Shown: positions 55,269 through 64,000 of the stretch, one piece after another
Numbering within the stretch: the first letter of the stretch is position 1
Layout of the letters: each line of letters begins with the position of its first letter
The notes under the pieces: model-generated
What the model saw: the letters and a program-made list of their open reading frames with translations, nothing else
Database searches by the model: none
What the model was told of the DNA's origin: nothing
NCBI GenBank assembly: GCA_021201815.1
Contig: JAJQEC010000061.1
Coordinates: 1-64,000 of the forward strand
Source of the DNA: Candidatus Azobacteroides sp.
GTDB taxonomy: Bacteria; Bacteroidota; Bacteroidia; Bacteroidales; WRGA01
DNA length: 64,000 nucleotides
Reading direction: 5' to 3'
Made by a program: the position numbers and the translations under genes

Positions 55269-58200
55269 TTATTCTACCAGAATCTTAATTTTCTTTCTCA
55301 AGGTAGAAATAATATATATTCCCTGAGCTGGCAACGTTATTTGTTGTTCCTGTCCATTATTAGCTATTCCCTGGGTAACAATATTGCCTAAAAGAGAATA
55401 AATCGTGTATACTTCCTGTTCTTTTAACCCTCTTATATAAAGTGTCTGGTTTTTTGCATATACTCTTACTTCGTTGTCCCCAACCGGATTTATCCCTGCT
55501 CCGTTTTGAATAAAATACTGAAAAGTAGCTACTTCACTATCAGCCATTCCTTCTTTGACAGCTATGGCTTTTATAATTATATTTTTTGTCAGGAGGATCG
55601 GTTCGGTATATTCAATACCGTTATTTTTATCCGGAGCTGTTTCATCGATAGTGTATAAAATCCGAGCATCTTCCGTATCAGAGAAGAGTTCAATAAAAGA
55701 ATTTATAGGCAGTGTTGTTCCGGAATCAACAGAGGCAGTCGGTTTACTAAGCTGGTTAGCAGGTTTAGGCAAACCTACTTTTGCTATTACCTCTGTTTTT
55801 AAATTCATCCCTTCCAGAGAGATGGTCAATACCGTAGTACCTGATAATTCTGCATTCACCGTAAGAGTTGCTCTTCCGTCTTTATCCAATATGGCTTCTT
55901 CTGTGATTGTTGCGATAGCAGGAGAAGCGGAACGCCCCATTATCTTTTTACCTGCAGCAGCCTCTGACGGTGCAACGGATATAACCAAATTTTCCCTGCC
56001 ATTATATTCGATTTCAATGGAAGGAACTACAAGAATACTCTTCGCTTCTTTCATGATTTCCACCTGTTGCATAAAATCATTTTCCATCGAGATACCGGCA
56101 TAACTCATTACTTTGCGGCTTACTGAAATAATAACCTGGTCAGTAATAGCAAACGGAGTATACGGAACAAAGCGCACGGTCGATGCAAATTCCTCATCCT
56201 TATTATAAGGATTACTCTCTGCATTAAGTAACTCCACAGCGCCGGCTTCCAGTATGCCATTACGGGTTACGACAATTTGGAAGGTCGTAAGAGTAGCCGG
56301 CATCATAAATTTGTCAAAAATAACTTCTATTCCGCTTTCATATCCCATAACCGCTTGGACATACGGTTGTGTATTTTGTACCATGCCTATATTGACATCC
56401 AGTTGAGGCGGAGGAACAGGCAACCACTCACTATACGTAGTTTCATATCCTTCTTTTTCATATTTGACCTGCCATTCACCGGATGGAACATCCCAGCCAT
56501 ATAGGCCATATTCATCTGTAACCAACGGATTTTCCTGGCTGTACTCACTGGCATCCCACAATACGATTTTTTCTTCCCGGTCACCGTACATATTTTCTTC
56601 CCATGTTTTATAATAAATAGTTGTAGTTGCTCCTGATAAACGATTGTCAGGAACGGCTTCATACACATATCCGGAAGGATCCATAACAAACGGAGCGTCT
56701 CCGGAACCGGATTTGCCACTTTTTCCTCCTCCATTTCCGTTTCCTTCATCATTATCATTATTATTGTCTTTATCCTTGTCATCGTCTTTTATGCACTCCA
56801 GGCGATCTATTCTTCGATTTATTTCGAGTTGTTTCTGTTTATTTGTCCAGTTAATCACTTGAGTGATGCCATAGCCTGCTGCAATTTTAAGAATACATAC
56901 CAGGGCAGGAGGGAGTGATGCTCCTCCAGTTGGTATTGCTAAACCAAGAGAGGTAGAAAACCCCCCCAAGGCGACTATATCCGAAAGGCAGGTTGCTACT
57001 CCATATCCACCTAATAATGTTCCAGCTATAATAATATCTCTTCTGATATTGTCCGCTTCTGCCGGTTGTTTTTCACATGGGTTTGGAACATTAATATATA
57101 ATGTCGTATAATCATATAAAGTAGTTACCATATTCCACCAATGGGTCAAAAAAGATATTGTCTTTATTGTGGCTGATATTTTTTCCGCGGTATTCAACCC
57201 AGTCTGAAGCAATTCTTTTTTTATTAATAAAGCGTTTAACGCTTCTTCCTGTTGTTTTACCAGATCATATTCCAAAGAAATTTCAGGATGATTTGAGTAC
57301 ATTTGAAGAAAAGCTGATTCTTCAGCAATTTGTAAGTCAATTCCTGTAATCAATTCTTTAAAGAGTTTCGCTACTGATTCCAGATCGCGTCCGGAAACTT
57401 CGAATATATCATTCACATTACTGATAAAACCATTAATTCTTGAAATAAACTCAAAAAGTATCTGTATGTCTTCACGCAAACCGTTGCTATTTTTTAAACC
57501 AACATGCGTAGTCGTCAGGCATATATTTTGCCTGAAATCAATATAAATAAATTCATCTTCTGATGTGAAAAGATAAACAGTATGTCCGTCTGTAGTGGGA
57601 TAAGAAACGAATCCTTGGGAAACTAATTCGGATTCCACATATTTCTCGCAGGTAGTAACTTCAAAATCCCCGATAACATCATAGATAGAAGCGTCAGCCA
57701 TAGAGTCGAAATTGAGATTCCCGGCTTCCGCTAAAAGGGAATTTGTTTTCTGTAAAGAAGATTCCATATAAGAAATTAAATCCTCTTTACTTAAGCTACT
57801 CAGATAATTATATATGGTTGTATCTATCTCTTTATTAGAATATCCATTACCCCCCATAAATATATCCAATTCATCCCGGAGCTCATTCAAGCGTTTCGTA
57901 TCAATCACTTCCTTTTTCATTTCTTCTTCCAGCAAAGCTGATATAGAATCAATAAATTGGACGTTATATACATACTCCATTGTTATTTGTTCCGGTAAAG
58001 CATAATATTCATTTATAAAATCATTATCCAATAAAGCTTCTTCCTTGTCTGTTAGATAGTCCACACTTAAATTAACCGGTAAACTGTGGGATTCGAAGTC
58101 TGTTTTTGCCAACCAGATATCCTTTATCTGGTCATATGAAGCAGGAATCGGGACAATATCTCCTGAAGAGGTAGAAACATATAATGTTACATCAGACACA

Positions 58201-60446
58201 TATTCCGGATCATTGTTTGTAAAATCTATTTTGAACGTAAATTCCGGATATTCCGGCCAGTACCAATAAGGTTCCAGGGTGCTTTTGGGATTCTGAAAAT
58301 CAAATTCGGTTATATATTCACAGAGATCCGAAGAGGTTGCCGGATGAGCTATGTTAATCATTGTCACCTTGGAAACTTCAATGGCATTGATATTGTAAGT
58401 TACTTTTTTAGCTTCGGTAAGTATTCTTATATTTTGTGGTGTTGTTACAGTTGCATGGATAGTATGAGAGGATAAATTATACGGTTTATATAATTCTCCT
58501 TCTAATGACCAGCTTCCATTGGCTAAAGCAACTGTTTTTCCTATAAGAACAGTATTATCATATACTTCTATTTCCGATTTTGCAATAGCAATACCCCGGA
58601 TGGTTATACTATTTCGGGCAACTGTCTTTGGAACCACAAGCGTTAAATCCTCCGACGTAAAATTCGCTTCTCCGATCGGCTGTCTGATAGTATACCCGTC
58701 CAGCTCAAATTCTGCAAAACCATTCGGTCTGAAATTACCACCTTGAGTAGGAATAACACAAAAACGTACCTGATCCATATAATCCTCAAGTGGAATGATG
58801 AGTTTATCCCTGTCTAAGGTGTAGTTGGTTTTGACCTTACTACCTTCCATCACCGAGTTTTCCACAAAAGAACAACCTTCAGGCAGATCGATGATCATTT
58901 TGACATTGCTCACTTTATTAGTATAATTTTCCTGAAAATCTATCGTTCCGCTCAGTGTGATGTAATTACCAGCAACAATGGAAGGCTTATTAGCACGGAA
59001 AAATGTGTTGTTTCCCGTATATAACAGCTTATTCTCATCCATTGCCGGAATAGTGGAAACAGAAATATCTTTCACAATCCCACTTTCAATCGCAATCACT
59101 GATTTTACGAAATCCGTATTTTCCACAAGACCGCTAGTCGTCAGTTCGGATAATTTAAGGATGGAATTATATTTTCGGCTGTCTGCCATTGAAACCAACG
59201 TATAGTTCCCATCCGGCAATCCTTTGAAGGTAGCGGCTTGATTGGAATAGGAGATTCTTTTAACCTGTTCTCCCGACGGCCCATAAAGAATAGCCACATT
59301 GGAAGGGTTTTCACTGCTTAAATAAGAGACTTTCACAGCGCCCAATTCTATAATATCAATTTGTGCGATTGCTTTCTCATTTTCATCGATGGTAACTACA
59401 TATTCAACAGGCATAAAGTCTCCTGATTTGCTGGTAGCCGTAATTCGTATCCGGTCACCGGTATCCGCTGGTTCCAGTAAAACGATAGATGGATACTGGA
59501 CGGATATATTTGTGAGAGGTGTGTCTTTGGTAATATTATAAAGAGAATAAGCAATGTTCTGATAATTAGAATATCCTTCTAATTTTAAAGGAATTTCATC
59601 CTGAGAAACAGCCGACGTATAACTTAAATTAGTTGTAATAGTAACTCCATCGATAATAGCCAGCCTTACCGTATCCAGCACACTGCCATTACTAAAATCA
59701 TTTACAGACAGATTCTTATTGATATAGTCCGGTACCGAAACCGTAATATTACTTATATCATTATATACTTCCAGCGCATACCTGCCATATCTATCGGTTG
59801 TACTCATAAATGTTTTGGTATGCTTTCCGTTCAGTAGTTGGGAAACGGATACAATGGCTTCCGCAAGTGCTTGTTTGTCTTCATCTGTAACGACTCCCCG
59901 GATGGTTACTTTTTCAATGGGCTGCAGGTTGTATGTGATCTCATTTTCCGAAGCGAATACCGTATACTCCTGTTGAGAAGGTGATTTATATTCCTCTCCC
60001 AATATATTATTTAATTCAATCAGATAACTAACCTTTTTATTTTCTGTCAGCCCGGATACGTTCGCATCTTGAACTAAAAACGTGCCATTCTCCGAATACC
60101 AGCGTATTGTCGTTTGTCCGGTAACTTCCGTGCCGTTCTTGTCCATCACTTTTATACTTACTGTATGCAGGAAAGGCAATGAAGAAAAACCGACCCGTGT
60201 ATCATTATCTGTAATCTCCACATCCAACATTTCTGCCAATACTTCTTCATTACTATTTTTAAGATAAATATGATGTTTACTTCCTGTTAACAGACCCCTG
60301 AAAGTGTATTCTTTTTTATCGGTGGTGACAAATCGTTGTTTGCGTGCATTTCCGGCATCTATCAGGTCCAGGAATAAATTTTTATACATCCCGGACGTTT
60401 CAGGAAGAGATACGGTTAACGAAGCGGATTCCTCCGTAAGAGGCAT
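55269..60446 (-). CDS. Giant modular surface protein, main part (downstream of in-frame TAG)
   Basis: This 1725-residue open frame has no signal peptide and starts at an internal-looking ATG. It is in the same frame as the next ORF upstream, separated only by TAG at 60462-60464, so it is most likely the bulk of one split gene. Visible parts are: a carboxypeptidase-regulatory-like domain (about 180-250: VTIRGVVTDEDKQALAEAIV), Ig-like repeats, a coiled-coil-rich middle (about 800-1120), a hydrophobic stretch (about 1134-1190), an Asp/Asn/Gly linker (about 1219-1247), SbsA-like Ig modules, a chitobiase-C-terminal-like domain (about 1572-1649) and a C-terminal secretion-type domain ending KKIKILVE. 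Confidence 0.75.
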   Translation of the reverse strand: MPLTEESASLTVSLPETSGMYKNLFLDLIDAGNARKQRFVTTDKKEYTFRGLLTGSKHHIYLKNSNEEVLAEMLDVEITDNDTRVGFSSLPFLHTVSIKVMDKNGTEVTGQTTIRWYSENGTFLVQDANVSGLTENKKVSYLIELNNILGEEYKSPSQQEYTVFASENEITYNLQPIEKVTIRGVVTDEDKQALAEAIVSVSQLLNGKHTKTFMSTTDRYGRYALEVYNDISNITVSVPDYINKNLSVNDFSNGSVLDTVRLAIIDGVTITTNLSYTSAVSQDEIPLKLEGYSNYQNIAYSLYNITKDTPLTNISVQYPSIVLLEPADTGDRIRITATSKSGDFMPVEYVVTIDENEKAIAQIDIIELGAVKVSYLSSENPSNVAILYGPSGEQVKRISYSNQAATFKGLPDGNYTLVSMADSRKYNSILKLSELTTSGLVENTDFVKSVIAIESGIVKDISVSTIPAMDENKLLYTGNNTFFRANKPSIVAGNYITLSGTIDFQENYTNKVSNVKMIIDLPEGCSFVENSVMEGSKVKTNYTLDRDKLIIPLEDYMDQVRFCVIPTQGGNFRPNGFAEFELDGYTIRQPIGEANFTSEDLTLVVPKTVARNSITIRGIAIAKSEIEVYDNTVLIGKTVALANGSWSLEGELYKPYNLSSHTIHATVTTPQNIRILTEAKKVTYNINAIEVSKVTMINIAHPATSSDLCEYITEFDFQNPKSTLEPYWYWPEYPEFTFKIDFTNNDPEYVSDVTLYVSTSSGDIVPIPASYDQIKDIWLAKTDFESHSLPVNLSVDYLTDKEEALLDNDFINEYYALPEQITMEYVYNVQFIDSISALLEEEMKKEVIDTKRLNELRDELDIFMGGNGYSNKEIDTTIYNYLSSLSKEDLISYMESSLQKTNSLLAEAGNLNFDSMADASIYDVIGDFEVTTCEKYVESELVSQGFVSYPTTDGHTVYLFTSEDEFIYIDFRQNICLTTTHVGLKNSNGLREDIQILFEFISRINGFISNVNDIFEVSGRDLESVAKLFKELITGIDLQIAEESAFLQMYSNHPEISLEYDLVKQQEEALNALLIKKELLQTGLNTAEKISATIKTISFLTHWWNMVTTLYDYTTLYINVPNPCEKQPAEADNIRRDIIIAGTLLGGYGVATCLSDIVALGGFSTSLGLAIPTGGASLPPALVCILKIAAGYGITQVINWTNKQKQLEINRRIDRLECIKDDDKDKDNNNDNDEGNGNGGGKSGKSGSGDAPFVMDPSGYVYEAVPDNRLSGATTTIYYKTWEENMYGDREEKIVLWDASEYSQENPLVTDEYGLYGWDVPSGEWQVKYEKEGYETTYSEWLPVPPPQLDVNIGMVQNTQPYVQAVMGYESGIEVIFDKFMMPATLTTFQIVVTRNGILEAGAVELLNAESNPYNKDEEFASTVRFVPYTPFAITDQVIISVSRKVMSYAGISMENDFMQQVEIMKEAKSILVVPSIEIEYNGRENLVISVAPSEAAAGKKIMGRSASPAIATITEEAILDKDGRATLTVNAELSGTTVLTISLEGMNLKTEVIAKVGLPKPANQLSKPTASVDSGTTLPINSFIELFSDTEDARILYTIDETAPDKNNGIEYTEPILLTKNIIIKAIAVKEGMADSEVATFQYFIQNGAGINPVGDNEVRVYAKNQTLYIRGLKEQEVYTIYSLLGNIVTQGIANNGQEQQITLPAQGIYIISTLRKKIKILVE

Positions 60447-60461
60447 TATCAGTAATTCGTT

Positions 60462-61508
60462 CTAGCCTTCCTTTTCCATATAGCCGGGGATTGCAGCCTG
60501 CATTACCTGCACAATGAGGTTTTCATTTATATTTATGAATGCATATCCGCCCAGCATTGGAGGATCAAAAGCATAACAGATAAGTTCGGTCAGATTCCGG
60601 CAATCATTAAAAGCATATTCACCGATTTCTTCTATGTCAGCAGATAAGATAATTTTATTCATTCCGAAATAAGAAAAAGCATATGCCGGAATTCTGTTGA
60701 GCCCAGTTACCCGGCTGAGGTCCACTTCTGAACAGTTCGTTAAATTTCTTATTACTCCCACATCATAATCCGACATTTCCCCGACAACAATAAGTCTTAA
60801 AACCTTGTCGGTGTTACCTGCTATGGTATTATTGATAGCATTATAAAGCTGTCCACTTTTAAAATCATCCATAATAAGTTCTCCGGTGAGGGCATTCCAG
60901 TAATTTGTATTGGGACCCGAAGGGTTTTCAGGTTCATAACGGAATACGCCTGTTACTGAAATATCATTTTTTCCGAACGTTATTTCATAAGAAGGGCTGG
61001 TGGAAACAATTTTCCCCTCAATTTTCCACCCTTCAAACGCATAGTTCATATTCGGATATGCCTGGATGGTAAATCTTTCCCCTTCTCTGAATATAGTTTC
61101 GCTGTTTACATTAAAATAACCTCCTTCCGCAGGAGAAGAATCTATGAATAGCTTTCTCTGTAAAGGAATTGCTTCCGGTTCGTCCGGATTCACAGGGTCG
61201 TACTCAAAAACGGCTGTTAACTGGATATGTTCAGCAGGCATCATATAATTAAAAGACGGATACGTAGAAATAACATTATTCCCGAGTTTCCACTCTTTGA
61301 AATTATAATTCCGGTTTGCATACGCCGCTATGGTTATTTCCTGACCGGCAGTCTGTTGAGTTTCACCGATGGAAGGATAAGTATAACCTGCATTTTCAGG
61401 TGAAACATGTATCGTAAGCGGATATGAAGTTCCCGGATCCGGTTTTTCCTGGGCAACCAGCAATAAATGGTGCAGGATAAAGAAGAATAGGATGATTTTA
61501 TATTTCAT
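60462..61508 (-). CDS. Giant modular surface protein, N-terminal part (ends at in-frame TAG)
   Basis: This 348-residue frame has a signal peptide (residues 1-20, ending LLLVAQ). Two InlB B-repeat-like domains follow (about 28-105 and 118-195; FKEWKLGNNVISTYPSF and FEGWKIEGKIVSTSPSY align). A BspA-type leucine-rich repeat segment (about 200-348) comes next: IPAYAF, then IGEYAFNDCRNLTELICYAF. It stops at TAG in the sequence EKEG-stop-NELLIM, where BspA repeats normally have GW. The frame continues without shift into the 1725-residue ORF. Together they give about 2079 codons. Confidence 0.78.
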   Translation of the reverse strand: MKYKIILFFFILHHLLLVAQEKPDPGTSYPLTIHVSPENAGYTYPSIGETQQTAGQEITIAAYANRNYNFKEWKLGNNVISTYPSFNYMMPAEHIQLTAVFEYDPVNPDEPEAIPLQRKLFIDSSPAEGGYFNVNSETIFREGERFTIQAYPNMNYAFEGWKIEGKIVSTSPSYEITFGKNDISVTGVFRYEPENPSGPNTNYWNALTGELIMDDFKSGQLYNAINNTIAGNTDKVLRLIVVGEMSDYDVGVIRNLTNCSEVDLSRVTGLNRIPAYAFSYFGMNKIILSADIEEIGEYAFNDCRNLTELICYAFDPPMLGGYAFININENLIVQVMQAAIPGYMEKEG

Positions 61509-61528
61509 GATAATATTACCTTTATTGA

Positions 61529-64000
61529 TTAGAAGAGTACAATCTTATGGGAATTGCCATTTACTATCACAATATATATGCCGGGTAAAGCTTCTAACCG
61601 GGTGATGGATTGCTGTGAACATAGTTTATTCACAATAATCCCGGAGGCGGATATCACGGTAATATCGCTACCTCTTTCAGCCTCAATGATAATTCCGGAG
61701 GCTTCTGCTTTAACGATTACCGGTTGTTGGATTGTATTTTCCATATTCGTCTCTGCCTGGCTGATGCGTAATTCGAACCGTTCCGGAAAACTTCCTGCTT
61801 TGCTACTGAAAGTATATTCAGAAGAAGATAGATCTATCTTTTTTTCTTTTAATTTGTCTATCAGCCAAACAGTTGAATTACCCGCACCCTGTACTGACAA
61901 TGAAAAGGTATAATCACCGGTTTCTCCGGCATAAAATCCCAGCGCAACAATGCCATCCTCCAGAGGACGTTCATTAATCGCGTATCGGGTCTGCTCTTTA
62001 TCCATTGTAAATAATAATGGAACCTTATTATCCGGACTTATGAACTTCGAAGCATCTTTATCTATTTCATACTCCATTTTTGCTTCGGGATTAATAACAA
62101 TCCGGGTTTTGTCGGAATATCGATTGTTCTTTACAGTCAGGTTATATATGGTTCTTAAGGTTAAATTTCCGGAAATACCGGCATTTCTGGTAGAAGGATT
62201 ACCAACGGTTTGTCTTCCGTCCGGATGATAGATGATTTCCTCTGTTCCGACAGGCTTTTGTACGAAAAATGCCTGCATGGGTCTTAAGATATATTTATCA
62301 TCCGTTAAAGAGAGAGCTAGATAATTGTTATTCTCCCAGACAGTAATTGGTGCTGTGTACTCCATTCCGGCGATATCGAAATAACAGGGAAACGGATTCC
62401 CGGTAAAATTCCAACTCCGGTTGTGAGTGAATTCGGACGGATATTCCTGAAGATTGACTTTTATGATATTATCGGAAAATAGTTTGTTTTTATTTTCATT
62501 GTTAATAGCTTTTATCCGGAATTCTTTCACCATTTTATTGAATTGAATAATGTAACCCTGGTTTGCATATAGTATATCATTTTCTGTTATATTTTCCCAA
62601 CTGTCACCGGCGCCGTTGCCAGCCCGTGTCGCACCATTATAGCGGCGGATGGCGTATAATACATCTCCGGAAACTTCAATATCTGATACCTGTGCATCAA
62701 AAGGAACGGAAAAGTAATGCCATTCATCCGGACTTGCGGTGATTGTTATTATTACACTATCGGCACGTAGGAGGGAAGTTTCACTTATTAAAGAGCTATT
62801 TAATTCTCTTAATGTGTAATATCCATCTTCATCGTTGTAATAATAAGGCCGACTTGTCAGTTGATGCCTTTGAGTATATTTACTCATATTGAAAACCGTA
62901 TTTTCTCCTACGGATATACTTCCTTCCGGAAACAGAACCGTTTCTGGTGTTCCGGTTGGTAAAATGCTGTCTTTCAATGTCAGGTTGCCGAAAACAGGAA
63001 GATAGTCCACCGGAAGGTTATGAGTAGAATAGATTTGGAAATTTTTCCAGTAATCCGCTAGTTTATACATCGACTCTGCCCACACCGGAACTATTAACTC
63101 ACAAGCAGGGCTGATTCCATTAAAGGCATCATATTCTAATATTGGCGGAGTTGCCTGTAAGCAGGTGACTTTTTTTAATCCGGAACAATAATTAAATGCG
63201 CCAGAAAGTTCTTTTAGCCCCGCAGGTAATATAATTTCTTCCAGGTTTGTGCATCCGTAAAAAGCACTGTTTTGAAGAGAGCGTAATCTGGCCGGTAGTT
63301 GTATAAAGCGTAAAGATTTACATTCTGCGAAAGCAGAAGGCCCTATGATGGTTAAATCCTCGGGAAAAATAATTTCTTTCAATGAGGAACAATTATAAAA
63401 CGCAGCCTCCCCTAGTTTTGTTAAGGTTGCAGGAAAATGTACTGAGATCATATTTACACAAGATTTAAATCCATCTCTTTCAATTATTTCCAGTAAATCT
63501 GGCAAATCCGGGGTAATGATATTATTACAATTTTCAAATGCCGAGCGTGTAATTTCCAGTAGCGTAGCCGGAAATTCAGGGGTTGTAAGGGCATGGCAAC
63601 TCCAAAAACAATAAGTACCGATTTTCTTTAATCCGGCAGGGAATTTTACTTCCAGTAATCCGGGACGGTTATAAAACAGATTTTCCGGTAATTCTTCATT
63701 CATACATTCGGACATATCTACTTTAATAAGAGATGTCATATCGTTTTTGATGTAATTGAAATCGGTATCATTTAGCGTACCGGAGACGATAAGCACATTT
63801 ACATCCCGTAAAAAGGCAAACTGTTCCAGTACTTTCTCTCCCAATGTTCCTGGAGTGGTAATATGCAAGGTAATACTTGTTGGGGTATCCCCGTCAATGA
63901 TTATCTTTTCTTTCCAGTAATCCGCACTCCTGTATTCCTCTGCAGAACTGGCAGGTACATATACTGTTTTTACATCTCCCAGAAAACTTTGTTGTGTAAC
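61529..64000 (-). CDS. BspA-type leucine-rich-repeat surface protein (5' end outside window)
   Basis: The frame stays open to the right edge. The upstream part reads VPASSAEEYRSADYWKEKI, the normal end of a BspA LRR block, so the TTG at 63868 is not the start. At least ten LRR_5 units are visible (for example IGTYCFWSCHALTTPEFP, IIGPSAFAECKSLRFIQLP), then a beta-rich region and a C-terminal domain with ASGIIVNKLCSQQSITRLEALPGIYIVIVNGN ending in KIVLF. This resembles the C-terminal sorting domains of type IX secretion cargo. It is 20 bases upstream of the split giant gene on the same strand, so the two are probably one operon of surface adhesins. Confidence 0.8.
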   Translation of the reverse strand, partial: VTQQSFLGDVKTVYVPASSAEEYRSADYWKEKIIIDGDTPTSITLHITTPGTLGEKVLEQFAFLRDVNVLIVSGTLNDTDFNYIKNDMTSLIKVDMSECMNEELPENLFYNRPGLLEVKFPAGLKKIGTYCFWSCHALTTPEFPATLLEITRSAFENCNNIITPDLPDLLEIIERDGFKSCVNMISVHFPATLTKLGEAAFYNCSSLKEIIFPEDLTIIGPSAFAECKSLRFIQLPARLRSLQNSAFYGCTNLEEIILPAGLKELSGAFNYCSGLKKVTCLQATPPILEYDAFNGISPACELIVPVWAESMYKLADYWKNFQIYSTHNLPVDYLPVFGNLTLKDSILPTGTPETVLFPEGSISVGENTVFNMSKYTQRHQLTSRPYYYNDEDGYYTLRELNSSLISETSLLRADSVIITITASPDEWHYFSVPFDAQVSDIEVSGDVLYAIRRYNGATRAGNGAGDSWENITENDILYANQGYIIQFNKMVKEFRIKAINNENKNKLFSDNIIKVNLQEYPSEFTHNRSWNFTGNPFPCYFDIAGMEYTAPITVWENNNYLALSLTDDKYILRPMQAFFVQKPVGTEEIIYHPDGRQTVGNPSTRNAGISGNLTLRTIYNLTVKNNRYSDKTRIVINPEAKMEYEIDKDASKFISPDNKVPLLFTMDKEQTRYAINERPLEDGIVALGFYAGETGDYTFSLSVQGAGNSTVWLIDKLKEKKIDLSSSEYTFSSKAGSFPERFELRISQAETNMENTIQQPVIVKAEASGIIIEAERGSDITVISASGIIVNKLCSQQSITRLEALPGIYIVIVNGNSHKIVLF

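Noticed and set aside
60446-60448. ATG at 60446 as the genuine start of a separate 1725-residue protein
   Set aside because: There is no signal peptide, the frame is continuous with the upstream ORF apart from TAG, and the LRR pattern runs across the junction.

Overview
The window comes from a low-GC member of the Bacteroidetes, most likely order Bacteroidales. The evidence is: repeated TAnnTTTG -7 promoter elements with TTG about 19 bases upstream, very few Shine-Dalgarno sites, a bifunctional DAHP synthase/chorismate mutase, TamL, a DUF4296 lipoprotein beside lspA, nspC, BspA-type leucine-rich repeat proteins with secretion-type C-terminal domains, and a cysteine-poor L36. Dysgonomonas-like relatives are possible, but genus cannot be fixed from sequence alone.

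Layout. 1-5.5 kb: the end of a patatin/beta-barrel protein, prmA, a Trp/Tyr/Ser-rich secreted protein and a FadL-like porin. 5.5-9.6 kb: a Phe/Tyr biosynthetic operon (pheA, aminotransferase, DAHP synthase/chorismate mutase, tyrA). Ahead of it is a compact, apparently complete attenuator: a 25-codon Phe/Tyr-rich leader peptide followed by mutually exclusive antiterminator and terminator stems. 9.6-11.3 kb: a gene-poor accessory patch with two 132-bp direct repeats around a frameshifted symE-like gene, a long inverted repeat, and an eight-unit array with an exact 22-bp period. 11.3-14.7 kb: a polysaccharide-deacetylase-like protein and two glycosyltransferases. 14.7-18.3 kb (minus strand): a catalytically dead M16 protein, a hypothetical gene, DUF4296, lspA and a DksA/TraR-type regulator. 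18.6-24.2 kb: a lipoprotein tyrosine phosphatase, a Cys/Met-metabolism PLP enzyme, crcB, a radical SAM protein, an ACP phosphodiesterase and a DMT transporter. Then come tRNA-Arg(CCG), an XRE regulator and a very AT-rich divergent region. 25.5-29.4 kb: a TPR-like gene whose signal peptide is put out of frame by a 17-bp tandem duplication, nspC and two glycosyltransferases. 29.8-34.6 kb: an AI-2E family permease, TamL and a PatB/MalY enzyme. 35.4 kb: a small secreted protein of 21-residue repeats.

36.2-54.4 kb is one long ribosomal block in standard order: rpsL-rpsG-fusA, then the S10, spc and alpha clusters, including secY, map, infA, rpmJ and rpoA. Two leader hairpins inside it (before rpsH and rpsD) may be autoregulatory. 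54.5 kb holds one conserved hypothetical gene. 55.3-64 kb (minus strand) holds two very large modular surface proteins. One of them is cut by a single in-frame TAG where the LRR pattern expects Trp, so two open frames appear to be one about 2079-residue gene.

The best candidates for undescribed biology are the Phe/Tyr attenuator, the 17-bp signal-peptide switch, the amber-split surface protein and the repeat-rich symE patch.
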